NCBI GenBank assembly: GCA_964034945.1
Contig: OZ035963.1
Span: 62,159,182-62,223,181 of the forward strand
DNA: 64,000 nt
From: Chrysopilus asiliformis
Lineage: Eukaryota > Arthropoda > Insecta > Diptera > Rhagionidae
Reading direction: 5' to 3'
Both the position numbers and the translations under genes were made by a program. Position 1 is the stretch's first letter. Each line of letters begins with the position of its first letter. Positions 10,886 through 21,493 of the stretch are shown here, piece after piece. The notes under the pieces are model-generated. The model was not told the DNA's origin. It was given only the letters and a program-made list of their open reading frames with translations, and did no database searches.

Positions 10886-11010
10886 AAGTTACGCATGTGT
10901 GCCAAATTTCAAGTCAATCGGATAAATGGCTCAAAATTCGGTTACAAATTCTGACCCTAACAAACAAACTTACAAGCAAACGAGTGAAACTAAATAAAAG
11001 CTTTAAAAAT
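10886..11010 (+). repeat. Dispersed repeat tail (CAAAC run plus AATAAAAGCTTT)
   Basis: It shares AAATTTCAAGTCAATCGGAT, a CTGACNNNAACAAACAAAC run and CTAAATAAAAGCTTT with 1455-1575 and, in its last part, 13545-13600. Probably the 3' end of an unidentified interspersed element. Confidence 0.5.
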
Positions 11011-11352
11011 AGCCAATTTGTTGTGTAACAGGGTGTATTTAAACCGAAAAACCCTGCAAAACAAAGCTCTTGTAGAAAAATTCAAATAAATTTTACAGAA
11101 AATAAGAAAACTTCTAAACCGAAGATGATGACTAAAATTTTTTATACGTTGCACATTTTTTCTTGCATAAAACGAATAAATTTGCTCTTTAATACTTTAC
11201 CGAAACAATCCCGGCTTACATCCTCCGCCTTTTATTCGTCCTGAGGCCTCAAAATCAGAAAGAATTTATTTTTCTCTCATAGATCAATTTTCCTGGAGTC
11301 ATCTCGGAATTGGCAGGCGGCCCAAAGATTTTCTAGAGATGCGACGATAATG

Positions 11353-11492
11353 CCAGCCCTACCCGTCCCCCCTGTAAATACCCTCGCCTGATAACTCTCA
11401 ATCCCCTTTTTCTAAATAAAAAGGGGATTTACAAATCCCCTTTTTCTAAATAAAAAGGGGATTTACAGGGGGGACGGATAGAGCTGGCGGGG
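11353..11492. repeat. Nested foldback: double hairpin inside a longer inverted repeat
   Basis: Outer arms (about 11353-11384 and 11464-11492) match in inverse orientation over GCCAGC(C/T)CTA(C/T)CCG followed by TCCCCCCTGTAAAT. Between them, the palindrome AATCCCCTTTTT-CTAAAT-AAAAAGGGGATT occurs twice in a row (11400-11430 and 11434-11464). The unit can fold as two small hairpins or one large one. It looks like a small foldback transposon whose core has been duplicated. No coding capacity. Confidence 0.7.
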
Positions 11493-12028
11493 TTAAAATT
11501 AGGTGGCTTGAAAATATCCCTCTGCATATCCCCATAAAATTGGATTAAAACATTTTTAGGAAAGTGAAACCCATGCTTTAGGTGTTTCCATAGAGGTAAA
11601 GTAAAGGGGAATAGAGAAGAGCGGGGTTGTCTAATTTTAGTGAGCGGAAATATTTCTTGCCTGATGACATGTCTTATAGCAACATCCAGATCAAAATTAT
11701 TTAAACGGTTTAAGAGATAGCGGGTGAAAGGAACAAGGAAGGGGAAAATTATTTTTGTTTTTAAATTTTTTACACAATTTTTTCGAATTCTTGAAATTGT
11801 ATTTTTCTGTTTAATTTTTTATGATTTTTTTCTATGGTTTTTAAAAGTCTTTTCAGTTTCTTGAGAAAAAAAAAATTACCGGTACCTATTTTTAGATTTT
11901 AATATCGAATTTCAAAGGTTTTCCACTCCTGATTTCGTATGAACTCCTTATCACCCATGGATTAAAATAAATTACGTAGAATTTTAAAAAAAACCGCTAT
12001 CAATCACCTTAAGAATAGCTTCCGCACG
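11493..12028. other. Intergenic sequence upstream of protease gene B
   Basis: AT-rich, no frame of note. A second GATA-like context (TTATCACC) occurs near 11949. Confidence 0.45.
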
Positions 12029-12030
12029 TC

Positions 12031-12101
12031 TTATCTAATCAGCGAATTATTCAAGAGATTCGCACAGCATATAAAAGTCACCTTCGCGCAATTGTCCAGT
12101 T
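12031..12101 (+). promoter_or_regulatory. Core promoter of protease gene B: GATA site, TATA box, initiator
   Basis: TTATCT (reverse AGATAA) lies at 12031-12036, TATAAAAG at 12070-12077 and the initiator-like CCAGTT at 12096-12101, with the likely +1 at A12098. The start codon follows about 30 nt later, giving a very short leader. The same three elements in the same order precede gene A. Confidence 0.65.
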
Positions 12102-12128
12102 CTATCGGTTTTCATGTGTCGCATCGAA

Positions 12129-12944
12129 ATGAAGTGTTATTTAATCGTGAGTGTCCTGTCTTTAGTTGCGTCGCAAATGTGTGGACATCCATATTTACCC
12201 TCGGGAAGGATAACCGATTCAAGTGATGCGGATCCGCACAGCGCGCCGTACATGATTTCAATACAAATTAAACAAGGGAGTGCGTATGTTCATCTGTGCG
12301 GAGGTTCAATCCTGAATGAACATTGGGTGGTGACTGCCGCCCACTGCGTTGGATCGAGTGCGGCTAATTTGATTATGAAAGCCGGCCGCCATAACATAAA
12401 CGCGAATGAGAAAAGCAATCAAGAGCGAAGCATTGATTATTTCAAAAAGCATGATTTATATCTCGGGGGTATCATGCCCTTCGATATCGCGTTGTTTTAC
12501 ACGAAAACCCCGTTCCAGTGGACAAACGAAGTGAAGCCGATTTCGTTGTCTAAAGCGGGTGAGATCCCAACGGGGACTGCAGTTCTCTTCGGATGGGGCA
12601 ATACTTCAAAGAATGACAAACCAAGCTATCCAGACACCCTACAAACAGCGGCTGTGCCGATTATTCCGCTGCAGGAATGCCAGAAAGTCCTGGGACAGGG
12701 AGCCAGCCTTCACGAGACGAATCTTTGCACAGGACCTTTAAGCGGTACAATTTCTGCTTGTAATGCGGATTCCGGGGGTCCTTTGGTGCAAATAAACAAA
12801 AACAGCGCTGCTGGCGATGTGTTAATCGGTGTTGTGTCCTGGGGCGGACATCCCTGTGGGCAGCCAAATTCACCATCAGTTTATGTAAGAGTTTCCGCTT
12901 TCATCGATTGGATTAAAAAAGTTCAAAGTGATTATAAAGCATGA
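12129..12944 (+). CDS. Secreted trypsin-fold (S1A) serine protease, gene B, chymotrypsin-like/lectizyme-like
   Basis: The product is 271 residues from ATG 12129. An in-frame ATG at 12114 would add five residues, but the GAAATGA context and the signal peptide MKCYLIVSVLSLVASQ favour 12129. The zymogen is cleaved after Arg27, giving ITDSSDAD. His72 (TAAHC), Asp119 (PFDIAL) and Ser215 (ADSGGP) form the catalytic triad. Three disulfides are complete: 57-73, 184-200 and 211-243. Ser209 at chymotrypsin position 189 and Gly-rich SWGG predict chymotrypsin-like, not trypsin, specificity. The odd point is Ala213, the residue two before the catalytic Ser. This position is the oxyanion-hole Gly193 in almost all active family members (established knowledge). 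Asp-Ser in place of the usual Gly-Gly follows the new N-terminus. The ETNLCTGPLSG block is typical of the dipteran gut lectizyme-like group. Probable role: secreted digestive protease of the midgut, or a non-catalytic relative if Ala213 disables it. It has a single exon and no neighbour in an operon sense. Confidence 0.92.
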   Translation: MKCYLIVSVLSLVASQMCGHPYLPSGRITDSSDADPHSAPYMISIQIKQGSAYVHLCGGSILNEHWVVTAAHCVGSSAANLIMKAGRHNINANEKSNQERSIDYFKKHDLYLGGIMPFDIALFYTKTPFQWTNEVKPISLSKAGEIPTGTAVLFGWGNTSKNDKPSYPDTLQTAAVPIIPLQECQKVLGQGASLHETNLCTGPLSGTISACNADSGGPLVQINKNSAAGDVLIGVVSWGGHPCGQPNSPSVYVRVSAFIDWIKKVQSDYKA

Positions 12945-12994
12945 AATTTATCTTATCGGACTGATACCGATATTGATTAAGTTTTCTTTGTGAT

Positions 12995-13000
12995 AATAAA
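12995..13000 (+). promoter_or_regulatory. Poly(A) signal AATAAA of gene B
   Basis: AATAAA about 50 bp after the stop codon at 12944, followed by T-rich sequence. Confidence 0.65.
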
Positions 13001-13216
13001 TATTTTAATTCTCTTATTTATCAAAAGATTATTTATTTTTCATATCAAAGTGGTTTAATTTTTTTTTAAATTGATTTCTGAATGATTGGAAATCACTTCT
13101 CCCATTAGTGATAAGAGAGTTAAAGTTTGGACAGTTGAATAAGTAAAACTTTTGGAACGGATATGGGATGCGATTAGTCATTGATTTGAATTTCATAATT
13201 TTTAATTTCGCAATTA

Positions 13217-13380
13217 GGGGCTGTCCATAAAATACGTCACACTTTTAGCGTGGGGGGGGTCCGCGATAGTGTGATGGAGTTTAGTATACCATACAAAAAA
13301 AAATCCCGAAAAAGCGTGACGGAGGGGGAAAGGGTTTCGAAAATCCGGAAATTAACGTGATATATTTTATAGACAGCCCT
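13217..13380. mobile_element. MITE of the GGGCTGTCC family, complete copy
   Basis: Terminal inverted repeats run G(G/A)GGCTGTC(C/T)ATAAAATA followed by a TCAC-like motif at both ends. TTA flanks each end (13214-13216 and 13381-13383), compatible with a 3-bp target duplication. The 164-bp body holds a G-rich left half (GCGTGGGGGGGG) and GCGTGACGGAGGGGG, with no coding capacity. Partial or solo ends of the same family occur at 5881, 8814, 14322, 22199, 39067, 41706, 50213 and 51320. Confidence 0.75.
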
Positions 13381-13381
13381 T

Positions 13382-14862
13382 TACCACTTTTTTTGGAAAT
13401 GATATTTTCATATTGTGGTAAAATATTTGAAAAGTGGAAAAAACAATTATGGCGAAATTTTAAAAATTTATACAGTACAAATTTTAAGCTGTTCATATAA
13501 CAGAGTATTTAATCTCAAATTAACAGCCGACATTTTGTTTTTTTTTCTGACAAACAAACAAACAAACAGACAAGAAAAGCAAGGTTAATAAAAGCTTTTA
13601 AAAATAGACACCAGTAAGTCAAACTTTATCGGGGTTTTTGTATAAAGACACTACTTCAAACCAACCCCCGTCCCCCACTACCAAACTTCCATGAAAAAAA
13701 ATTGTGCGAAAACACAAAAACAGAGTTTTTTATGTAAACAGACACACATCCAAGCTAACCTTTTACAATTCCAGGACTTTTTTAATTGTTTACCGACGAT
13801 TCACAGTTCGAAAAATTCGACAAACTACAAATAGTCGAAAAAAACAAATGTATTTTTGCCCCCAGAAGAACACTTTCAGAAATAGGCGCATAAAAACAAA
13901 CACTTTCAGGAACAGGCGCATAAATGTTTTGATTGTATCCACAGGGTTTTGATTGTGTCCACATGTTATTGTTTCAGACAGAATAGATCCAATGCAATAA
14001 AATGCAATTTGAAATGGATTTTCCGTGTTCGACCTTTAGTGTTTCCCGATTGAGGTAAGTATGAAAAGTTTCGAAACTAGCAAGGAATACGACCGCAGTA
14101 ACACCGAAGGGCTCAAAGTAGACGCCGCGACCACGAAGTCAAGAAATCTAAGTGAATTTAGGAAACGACATCCTAATTTTGACTTCTGTGCTGGTTGAAA
14201 CATTGCAAATTTATTTATAACACGTCATACCTCTTCCTGTCTGCCCTACGAAGGTGTAGAGGACTGTGATTCCGAAATTTCAGAGCGATCAGTCGAATGG
14301 TTTTCGAGTTCTTGAGGATTTGGGGCTGTCCATCACGCCAATTTTCACCGTTTCGAACACCCCTCCCCTCTCTAACCTTTTTCGTGATAATTTTTGGAGA
14401 ATTGATTCCTTTATCACACTACCGCCGATCTCCTCCTCCCCCTGTAATTGTGAACTCCCTACTGTTTGTTTTTCTTTTTGAACTTTTATTGGTGGGTTTA
14501 AAATGTCTTTTTTCTTTTAAAATACATAGAATTTTTCACCTATGGAAAGATTTAGAACATTTGTAAGGCACAGAAACCAATCAAAAGCAGATTCAGTCCG
14601 CCTAAACATATTAAACTGCAGTATAGGGTCATATCTTTCAACCAGTGGCGTAACTAATATGAGAACAGGCTCGAAATGCAAGTGGCGTAGTGGTTTTGAG
14701 GGAGGGGAAGGGGGGGGGGGTGGGGGGGGGGGGGGGGTGGGGGGGTGGCTGGAATTAAAATATCGGAGGACCGCTGGAATAAAAGTTCTTTTTTATATTC
14801 GTTTTCCAAAAAAAAATATTTTTAAAATTTTTGCTTGTCGAAAGAAAATTTAAATTGAATGT
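13382..14862. other. Intergenic sequence with repeat fragments
   Basis: It contains a repeat tail at 13545-13600 (CAAACAAACAAAC then AATAAAAGCTTTT) and a solo GGGGCTGTCC end at 14322. A block at 14095-14215 (GTAGACGCCGCGACCACGAAG) is related to the tandem units at 47600-47748. A G-homopolymer run lies at 14709-14746. The frames around 14542-14853 read through the poly-G run and are not genes. Confidence 0.5.
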
Positions 14863-14864
14863 TA

Positions 14865-16243
14865 CACGGCAAAAAATCCTGGAGTACTTTTCAATCCAAA
14901 AATTCTATTAGACAAAATTCCAATACAATTTGGATTAGAATTTAATAAATGCGAATTATTACAAATATTCCAATACTTTTTTGTATTGGATTTCAAATTT
15001 TTTGTATTATATTTTCCCGTTTAATGCTTTTTATATTAAATTTTAATCCTAAAAGGAGTAAAACCAACACAATTTGCTTAATATCTTTAAAAAAGCAATC
15101 TGTGACGCAAACTTTTTGTAATTGTCATTTATGTTTCGAAGTTCTTCGGTTTTTCAATAATTTTAGTTATTTGTTAGTGAAATTCATAAAAAATGAAGGA
15201 ATTGCGAATGAAGAAAAGAAAAACTTTTGAACCAATTGAAGTAATCAGATTCTTCAAGCATTCATGTAAATATGTGACATATATATTGTATGTATATTAT
15301 TTTTTGAAAGCATTTTTTTTAATACAGATTAAATTGGATTTCGTGAGTTGCAATTTGCAGATGCAGGAAAAAATTTACCCCAGATATTTGAACAGGCATA
15401 TCTTGTCGTTCATGGTATTGCAAATTAAATTTTGTATTTATTTTTTCTAACACCAATCCCTTTTCAGTCTTAAAAAATCTTAAACTTTTTGATTATTCAT
15501 CAAAATTAATTCATCAAACCCCATTTTCAAAACAGAAAATGTCGAAAACGGAGAAAATTTTGGAAGGTTTAAAAGTTTACATACGCTCTCAAGACAGAAA
15601 AATTATTAATTTCGAGAATTCTTATAGAAGAGGTAACATTTGCTGTAGTCCGGAATGCATTTTCATGATCGCCGTGATGCCCTGAATTCCTCGAAATTCA
15701 CTTAAATCAAAACATAGCATCAGAGAACTTATAATATATGTAAATTTATTTAAAAAAATGAATTTTTTAAACTTTTCAAAACTTTAAATCCATGCAAATA
15801 TTAAAATTACTGACCTTTTGTTATTAGTTAAGTATTTTTATGTCTTTAAAATTTTTCTTCAAAATAAATTAGTTTAAAACAAAAATTCCAATTTTATTTG
15901 CAATTCTAGAGAAGATTCAATTATTTGAGTAAGTATAAAAATAGATTAGAATCCAATATATTTTTTTTATTAAATTTTAATCCAAAAAGTATTAAACAAT
16001 CTAATGAAATTTTAGATTAAAATGTAATCCAATAGTATTACATCATTGTAATCCAAGCATTGCTATTTTTCAATCCAATTTGTATTAGAAAATTTTAATA
16101 TGTTTTTGGATTACAAGTCAATATAAAAAAGATTAAAAAAATATTTTTAATCCAACCACTAGATTAAAATCTAATCCTATTTTGGAGTGGACCTATATGT
16201 AATCCAGTTTTGATTGAAAATCACTCCAGGATTTTTCACCGTG
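14865..16243. mobile_element. Non-autonomous DNA transposon, 1.38 kb, TA-flanked
   Basis: Terminal inverted repeats of about 25 bp begin CACGG(C/T)(G/A)AAAAATCC and continue TGGAGTNNTTTTCAATC. The dinucleotide TA flanks each end (14863-14864, 16244-16245), as for Tc1/mariner-type insertion. The interior is very AT-rich and repeats the motif TTGGATT/AATCCAA dozens of times, especially in its outer ~200 bp on both sides. Short frames at 14949-15450 show no domain. I do not recognise the family; a PIF or Transib assignment was not supported by a matching longer target duplication. Confidence 0.7.
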
Positions 16244-16246
16244 TAG

Positions 16247-17637
16247 TTTTTAGGGGACCTATAAATACTTACACCACTACTTTTACGAGAAGGAAAGACG
16301 CAAGTTTGTTTTACAAATCATTGATTGTTTGACAAATCAAGTGAAAAGTTTCGAGCATTGCGCGAAAATGCTCGAAACTTTTCACTTCACCCACATATTT
16401 GATTTTCACAAAACTTCGATGTCCATTTTCAGTTTTCAACAATAAATGGCTTATTCAGTCTTTAAATATACCTACATTTGCACTAAAATCTACGTACGCC
16501 TCCACAATTTCCCTGCAATTGTGCATTTTCACCAGAACTTTTACCTGATAAATTCATTTCATTTGTCCGAAACACATATTTTAGAGTGGATTACGAATTG
16601 GCAACAATCTGCAATCTGTTTATTCTATTAAGATTATTGAAAACAATGGACCTGAAAGGATATTTTTTGTTGTACATTTGAAAAGCTTTAAGCGATAGCA
16701 AACACAATATTTGAGGGGATATTTTTCACCTTTTGTTAAAAATATTACTAAAATTAAGCCATAATTCTATCCACAGATACAAATGTCTATTTTCTGAGGG
16801 TACCTAATTTTTCCATTTCGGCAAAGAAAAAATGCGAAAATCCTGAAATACTAACCAACCCCAAGGTCAATTTCCTGAAATACTAACCCCAAGGTCAATT
16901 TCCAGTAAATCATTAGTGAAAAAAATTACAAAATCGTCACCCCCATTAATGCGAGAAATTCAGATGATAAAAAGTGCTAAATATAATCGTTGAAAAGCGT
17001 TGTTAATTGCTTCATAATGGAGTTACAAATCCACCCTTATCTCTACTCACATCCATTAGCAGGTGGTAAATTGCCGTTTTATACTTTCTATATATGAACT
17101 TCATACTCAATTTGATGCTTTAGGGATGTTCACAAAAATACGAAACTTTTGCTGTAACCACAATTTTAGGCCTTCGACATCGCAGGAAATTGCCAGAAAA
17201 AACCACTTTTGGGCCGTTAACATAAATTTGCTAACCTCATTAGGTTTCTTATCGCGGACCTGCAGATAATGCTTGGATGTACCCAACGAATGCCGAAGGA
17301 AAAAAAAGTAACAGCCAAAAATACCAAAAAAAAAGAAGCAGGAAGATGTTTTTTCGCTTCAATCCCATTATGATGGCCAATGAGCTCATCTGGATAATGC
17401 TCCGTGATTTAAATTTATTTTTTAAAATATTTTTCAAACGTAAGTTCTCGACTAAGGCAATATTTTTCTCTGTGACTTATTATTCGAAAAGTTCAGTCTA
17501 AATGCTGAAATCCTGCCTAAAAAACCAGCTACTAAATCCCATACAAAAAATCGCCTTAGGAGAAGGAATGGGCTCCGAAGAGCCATTTTATGGATAGCAC
17601 TAATCGAAAGAAAGTAAAAATTATAAAAATGGTGAAA
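16247..17637. other. Intergenic sequence, no gene seen
   Basis: It contains a perfect hairpin (separate entry) and a direct repeat at 16841-16872/16873-16901 (TCCTGAAATACTAACC, then CCCAAGGTCAATTT). The second copy lacks four bases. No supported gene. Confidence 0.5.
16339..16387. repeat. Perfect 21-bp hairpin with 7-nt loop
   Basis: Arms 16339-16359 and 16367-16387 are exact inverse complements (AAGTGAAAAGTTTCGAGC core); the loop is GCGCGAA. The stem is too short and too perfect to call a microRNA precursor. It is not part of a larger element I can delimit. Confidence 0.8.
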
Positions 17638-17649
17638 ATTGTAAAAATT

Positions 17650-18261
17650 AGGGGTATTCATGACACCAGATAAAATTGCCAATTGCGTATTTGCGTTTTA
17701 CGCAGTGTTTCAAGAACGCACCTTTCAAAAATTTGTGTAAATCGATCAGTTGTCCGGCATTCTTCTCTCAGCAGCCACAAAATTAGAAGTTGAAAATACC
17801 GAGAATCAGTGAAAAATTAAATTTTATTAAAATATGTTAACAAAAAAAATTCAGCTGAATTTCACAACTTCTCGAAATCTCCATATTTGACGTCACCAAA
17901 ATCTTGGCGTTTACTCACGAGGGTTGCGTCGAAAATATCGAAAATATGCCTTTCGATGCCTCCGTAGCTGGTTGAAAGTTGCGTTTTCGGCCCTAGGGGC
18001 GAAAGTGCGACAAGCTGACTCAATGAGTGTTTTCGCGACGTATTTCTCGTACCACAGAATGAGAAAAAAAATTAATAATGAACAACAAGATCTAAGCAAC
18101 AAGATCCTCGCTTCGCTCGTGCAGCTAACTTCACACTCGTGAAATCGTTGACTTTCGCCCCTTGTTGCGTAATATGCTATCCCATACAAATTTTGGCAGT
18201 TCATTTATTAAGTGGTTAACTTACGTTGTTTACGCATTTCTCAGATTTCATGAATCCCCCT
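17650..18261. mobile_element. Non-autonomous transposon, 612 bp, with 12-bp flanking repeats
   Basis: Inverted ends read AGGGG(T/G)ATTCATGA(C/A)A(C/T)C(A/T)GA. The identical 12-mer ATTGTAAAAATT flanks both ends (17638-17649 and 18262-18273). The insertion lies in a run of similar TGTAAAAAT motifs, so the true duplication may be only 8-9 bp, as for hAT or P-like elements. The interior, with GGCCCTAGGGGCGAAAGTGC and CTCGCTTCGCTCGTGC, is more GC-rich than its surroundings. Frames on both strands (17911-18204) show no transposase motif. Confidence 0.7.
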
Positions 18262-18273
18262 ATTGTAAAAATT

Positions 18274-18892
18274 GTTAAAATGATAAAAATTGTAAAATTT
18301 CATGCGTAAAAAAATGTGAAAAGTCCCTCAAAAATATTTGCATGAAAAAGAAGCATTACTTACATGTCTTTTACTGGAATCTCCTTAATCAGTTAAGTAA
18401 GTATTAATTTACCTTCACCCCTCCCCCCTTAGAATTCACTGCCTTAAGCGCTAGTGTAATAATTTGACAAAAAAAAAGGTTTAAATTAAAATTCCTTGAT
18501 TTTTAATATACTTTGAATCTAATATTCAAACTTCAAACTTTTCCACACTTTCTTAGTTTCAAAAAAAATCTTTTCTGGTTCATGTAAACCATATTTATTA
18601 TTATTATTGCTTTTGTGATAGTTCAAATCCTTTGATGGTAAAAGGGATTGCATTTGCGTATGTATTACTCTTTTGAAAAGAATAAAACTTTATGAATAAT
18701 GTAAAAAGTACTCAACTTTCTAAAATTTTTCTTTGTGCAAGTTTACTTTGCAATAGAAAAACTTATTATTTACCAGGTCGTTTCGTCTTTTGCCATTTTT
18801 TGAAGTAAATTTCGTTGCCATATTTATTTTTGGTCCATCCGGGATAAGATGAGCGGCAGAATTTGTTAGAAGGATGGTTGAAAAGAACATTT
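18274..18892. other. Intergenic sequence, no gene seen
   Basis: AT-rich sequence between two repeats; nothing supportable. Confidence 0.5.
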
Positions 18893-19245
18893 TCTTTGTA
18901 CTATTTAGTTTCGGAAAAAATATTTTGATAATGATATTTTTTTAAATACCTCGGGAACCGTTCAAGATATGTAAAAACCATTAAAGGGAAAAATGCAGAA
19001 AATTTTATTTTCTTTAAATTTGGTTATATGCATTTTTTCATAAAAGTGCAAAGTTTGCGAGAGATTTTCAAAAAACCAAATTTTTTTCAAATCTCTAGAG
19101 AATCGTTAGAGATACAAAAAAAAACTGTTAATGCAGAAAATGTGGAAAATTGAATCCTTTAAATTTTGTAATTTTCATTTTTTTTCCAAAAGTGCATAAT
19201 TTCCGAGAAATTTTCAAAAACCGTATTTAAAAAAAAAGTGACTTT
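18893..19245 (-). repeat. Dispersed repeat family B, truncated copy 3
   Basis: On the minus strand it matches the 3' two-thirds of the copy at 20843-21314: TTTAGTTTCGGAAAAAATAT, a TACCTCGGGAACCGTT phrase (CTCGAGAACCGTT in copy 1) and the TTTAAATTTNGTTAT phrase. It lacks the AGTATTGTATTCATGACG start. Confidence 0.6.
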
Positions 19246-20155
19246 AGACTCAGAAAAAGCTCATTCTGTGCGCTTAAAAATCAGGGATTAATATTCAATT
19301 TTTTTTGAATCAATGAAGATGGACGATAATTAAATATATACTTCATAAGACGCAAAAACAACCGAAATAAAACAGGTTTATTTAAAAAGTAGGTATATAA
19401 ATCGCCAAACAAAAAACGTTAGTTTCAGGCCTTGCAGGTTGGCTTAAAGCCTTAAGCGAAAATTCCATTAATTTTTCGCTCGTTTTACGTTCCATAAATA
19501 ATCTTAACAGAAATTTTAAAAATATCAATAAAAAGAAATCCGTTACAGGTTATATCTTTCGAGATATATCACCCCCCCCCCCCCTCTCCTTTTTGGAAAA
19601 ATCGTTGAAAAATGTGCCGCAGGTGAAAAAATGTAATTTACAGCAGCCCTCAAACGAACCAGATTACATTTTGTAACGATTTTTTCTAGCGATTATTATC
19701 CAGGAAAAAAAGTTTAGTTTCCGGGACACCGAAAAAACATGCCTACTGGCCGGGCTAAATAAACATAAGGTTCTAACATCAATGATTTGCATAAATATGT
19801 ATAAATAATAGCAAATATTAGTTGATCTGGTTTGACTTTTACACAGATTTATCTTTGAAAGTCCTATCGTCATGTTAAATTCATAACAGCTTAACTGTTG
19901 TTGGTCAAAGAAAATAAATTACTTACAACATCATTGCGTTTCCATTACCCTTTCCAACCCAAATAGTTCCAAAAAGCATCAAAATTACTTTTGCATTCTA
20001 AATGAACAACTTAATTCCCTGGCCATGTTGTGTTTATTCAAAACCAATGAATCCTTCGACATTTTCTGAATTTTCTTCACAAGTTGAGCTCGAAAGTATT
20101 ATACATATGTTTGTGGTAAATCAGAGTTAGGGATTCTTAAGTCCTTAGGACTTTC

Positions 20156-20206
20156 AAGTCGGTTTTAGGACCAAATTGTTGATAAACTTGGTCCTAAAAC
20201 CGACTT
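20156..20206. repeat. Perfect 19-bp hairpin with 13-nt loop
   Basis: Arms AAGTCGGTTTTAGGACCAA (20156-20174) and its exact complement (20188-20206). Immediately upstream is a small palindrome, AGTCCTTAGGACT (20140-20152), so the two share the AGGAC/GTCCT theme. Confidence 0.8.
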
Positions 20207-20512
20207 TATTTCGTCATAATTTCATTTCAGAAATTGCACAAATATTAATTTCTTAGTACACAAAATAATTTCCTGTGGAAAATCTTACGAGTTTGTATGT
20301 TTTATCAGGCAAACATTTTGCACACGAGTATGATATCCTTTGAAATGGCATAATTTACACAAAATCTCTACATGTGTGCACACAAAGATAGTTTTGATGT
20401 CAATATACAAACATTTAAGCTTAACAATTTTGTGAAAACTTTGATGATACAATGATTAAACATTCACTTGGCATATTTACAAATATGCAATTAAAACTTG
20501 ACATCCGATTGT

Positions 20513-20545
20513 GTTAGTGTGTGTGTGGGTGTGTGTGTGTATGTG
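20513..20545. repeat. (GT)n microsatellite
   Basis: Imperfect GT run, interrupted by GGG and by TA dinucleotides. Confidence 0.8.
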
Positions 20546-20842
20546 ATTTCAATTAACTTCATAAACATAATAGAGCGTTGAGATGTGCTTTTTTTAATAA
20601 CTTCGGAAAAGTTGGAAAAATACTTTTTATTGTGCAATCATTGTACAATAGTAGCTGTAAAGAAAAATGCTAATATCTATCTAACTGCAGTCCAAGTGAG
20701 ACTTGATGTTGGAAAAAGGACACAGCAAATACACAAATGGCAAAAGAAAATTGAAAAACATTTTTTTATTTCTTTTATTTTCATCACTCTGTACTAATGT
20801 AAGACTAGTTTTGTTCCCTGACTGCATTTTCTTACTTTTTTC

Positions 20843-21314
20843 TTCTATAGTGGGAAAGTATTGTATTCATGACGGAGACCGACCCGAGAATGGGGACGGT
20901 TAGAAAATTTCTGATCAGTACGAAATCCGTCGATCCGTCTGTCTGTCCCTTGTCTCTATCTTAAATAACTCGAGAACGCGTTGACCTAGCGACTCGATAT
21001 TTTTTTGTAAATAAGTTTTACAAAAATCTTCGTTTTCTATCAACTTTTAGAAAGGTAACGGTAGCTATAACGGGTACCTCCAATAGAATTTGTTTCAAAT
21101 AATACGGTTTTCTGAAAAAATTTCGAAACCTATGCTCATTTGAAAAAAAAGAATATAACAAAATTTAAAGGATATAAAATTTTCTACGATTTTTGCTTTA
21201 ACAGTTTTTTGTACCTTTAACGGTTCTCGAGATATTTGAAATGATATGATTTTTCATATATTTTTTCCGAAACTAAATATTGCAGAGGAAAGTTTTCTGT
21301 TGATCACAACTGAT
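20843..21314 (+). repeat. Dispersed repeat family B, copy 1 (uninterrupted)
   Basis: It starts CTTCTATAGTGGGAAAGTAT and includes TTGTATTCATGACGGAGACC, CTGTCTGTCC, AACTCGAGAACGCGTTGACC, TTTAAAGGATATAAAATTTT and CGAAACTAAATATTGCAGAG. It ends near GATCACAACTGAT. The same order occurs at 56477-57570, where a Helitron-like element sits in the TATAAAA|TTTT stretch. The class is unknown; no inverted ends or coding capacity were seen. Confidence 0.75.
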
Positions 21315-21493
21315 ATAGTTTTTTTTTTCTTTTTGCAAAACGTCAGTATCTTGTTGTATGAGAAGTTTTCATAAGTGACTCCTGACTGCATGCTCGGCAT
21401 CGTCCTGAGATTCAAAAGGGTTTTATATAAAATGGAAGTGAATTGTCTTATTGACACTTACTCCAGGGAGTTTAATTTACTACAGTAACGGCC

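Larger units (their letters stand above)
19246..20842. other. Intergenic sequence, no gene seen
   Basis: AT-rich; contains a C-homopolymer run (19571-19585), a hairpin at 20156 and a GT microsatellite at 20513. No supported gene. Confidence 0.5.

Noticed and set aside
14542..14853. 103-codon frame with a glycine run
   Set aside because: It reads through a G homopolymer whose length is unreliable.
14865..16243. Assignment to Transib because of the CACGG ends
   Set aside because: The two ends differ (CACGGC and CACGGTG) and no 5-bp target duplication is present; TA is the only shared flank.
20156..20206. microRNA precursor
   Set aside because: The stem is only 19 bp, perfect, with no bulges or flanking lower stem, which does not fit a Drosha substrate.
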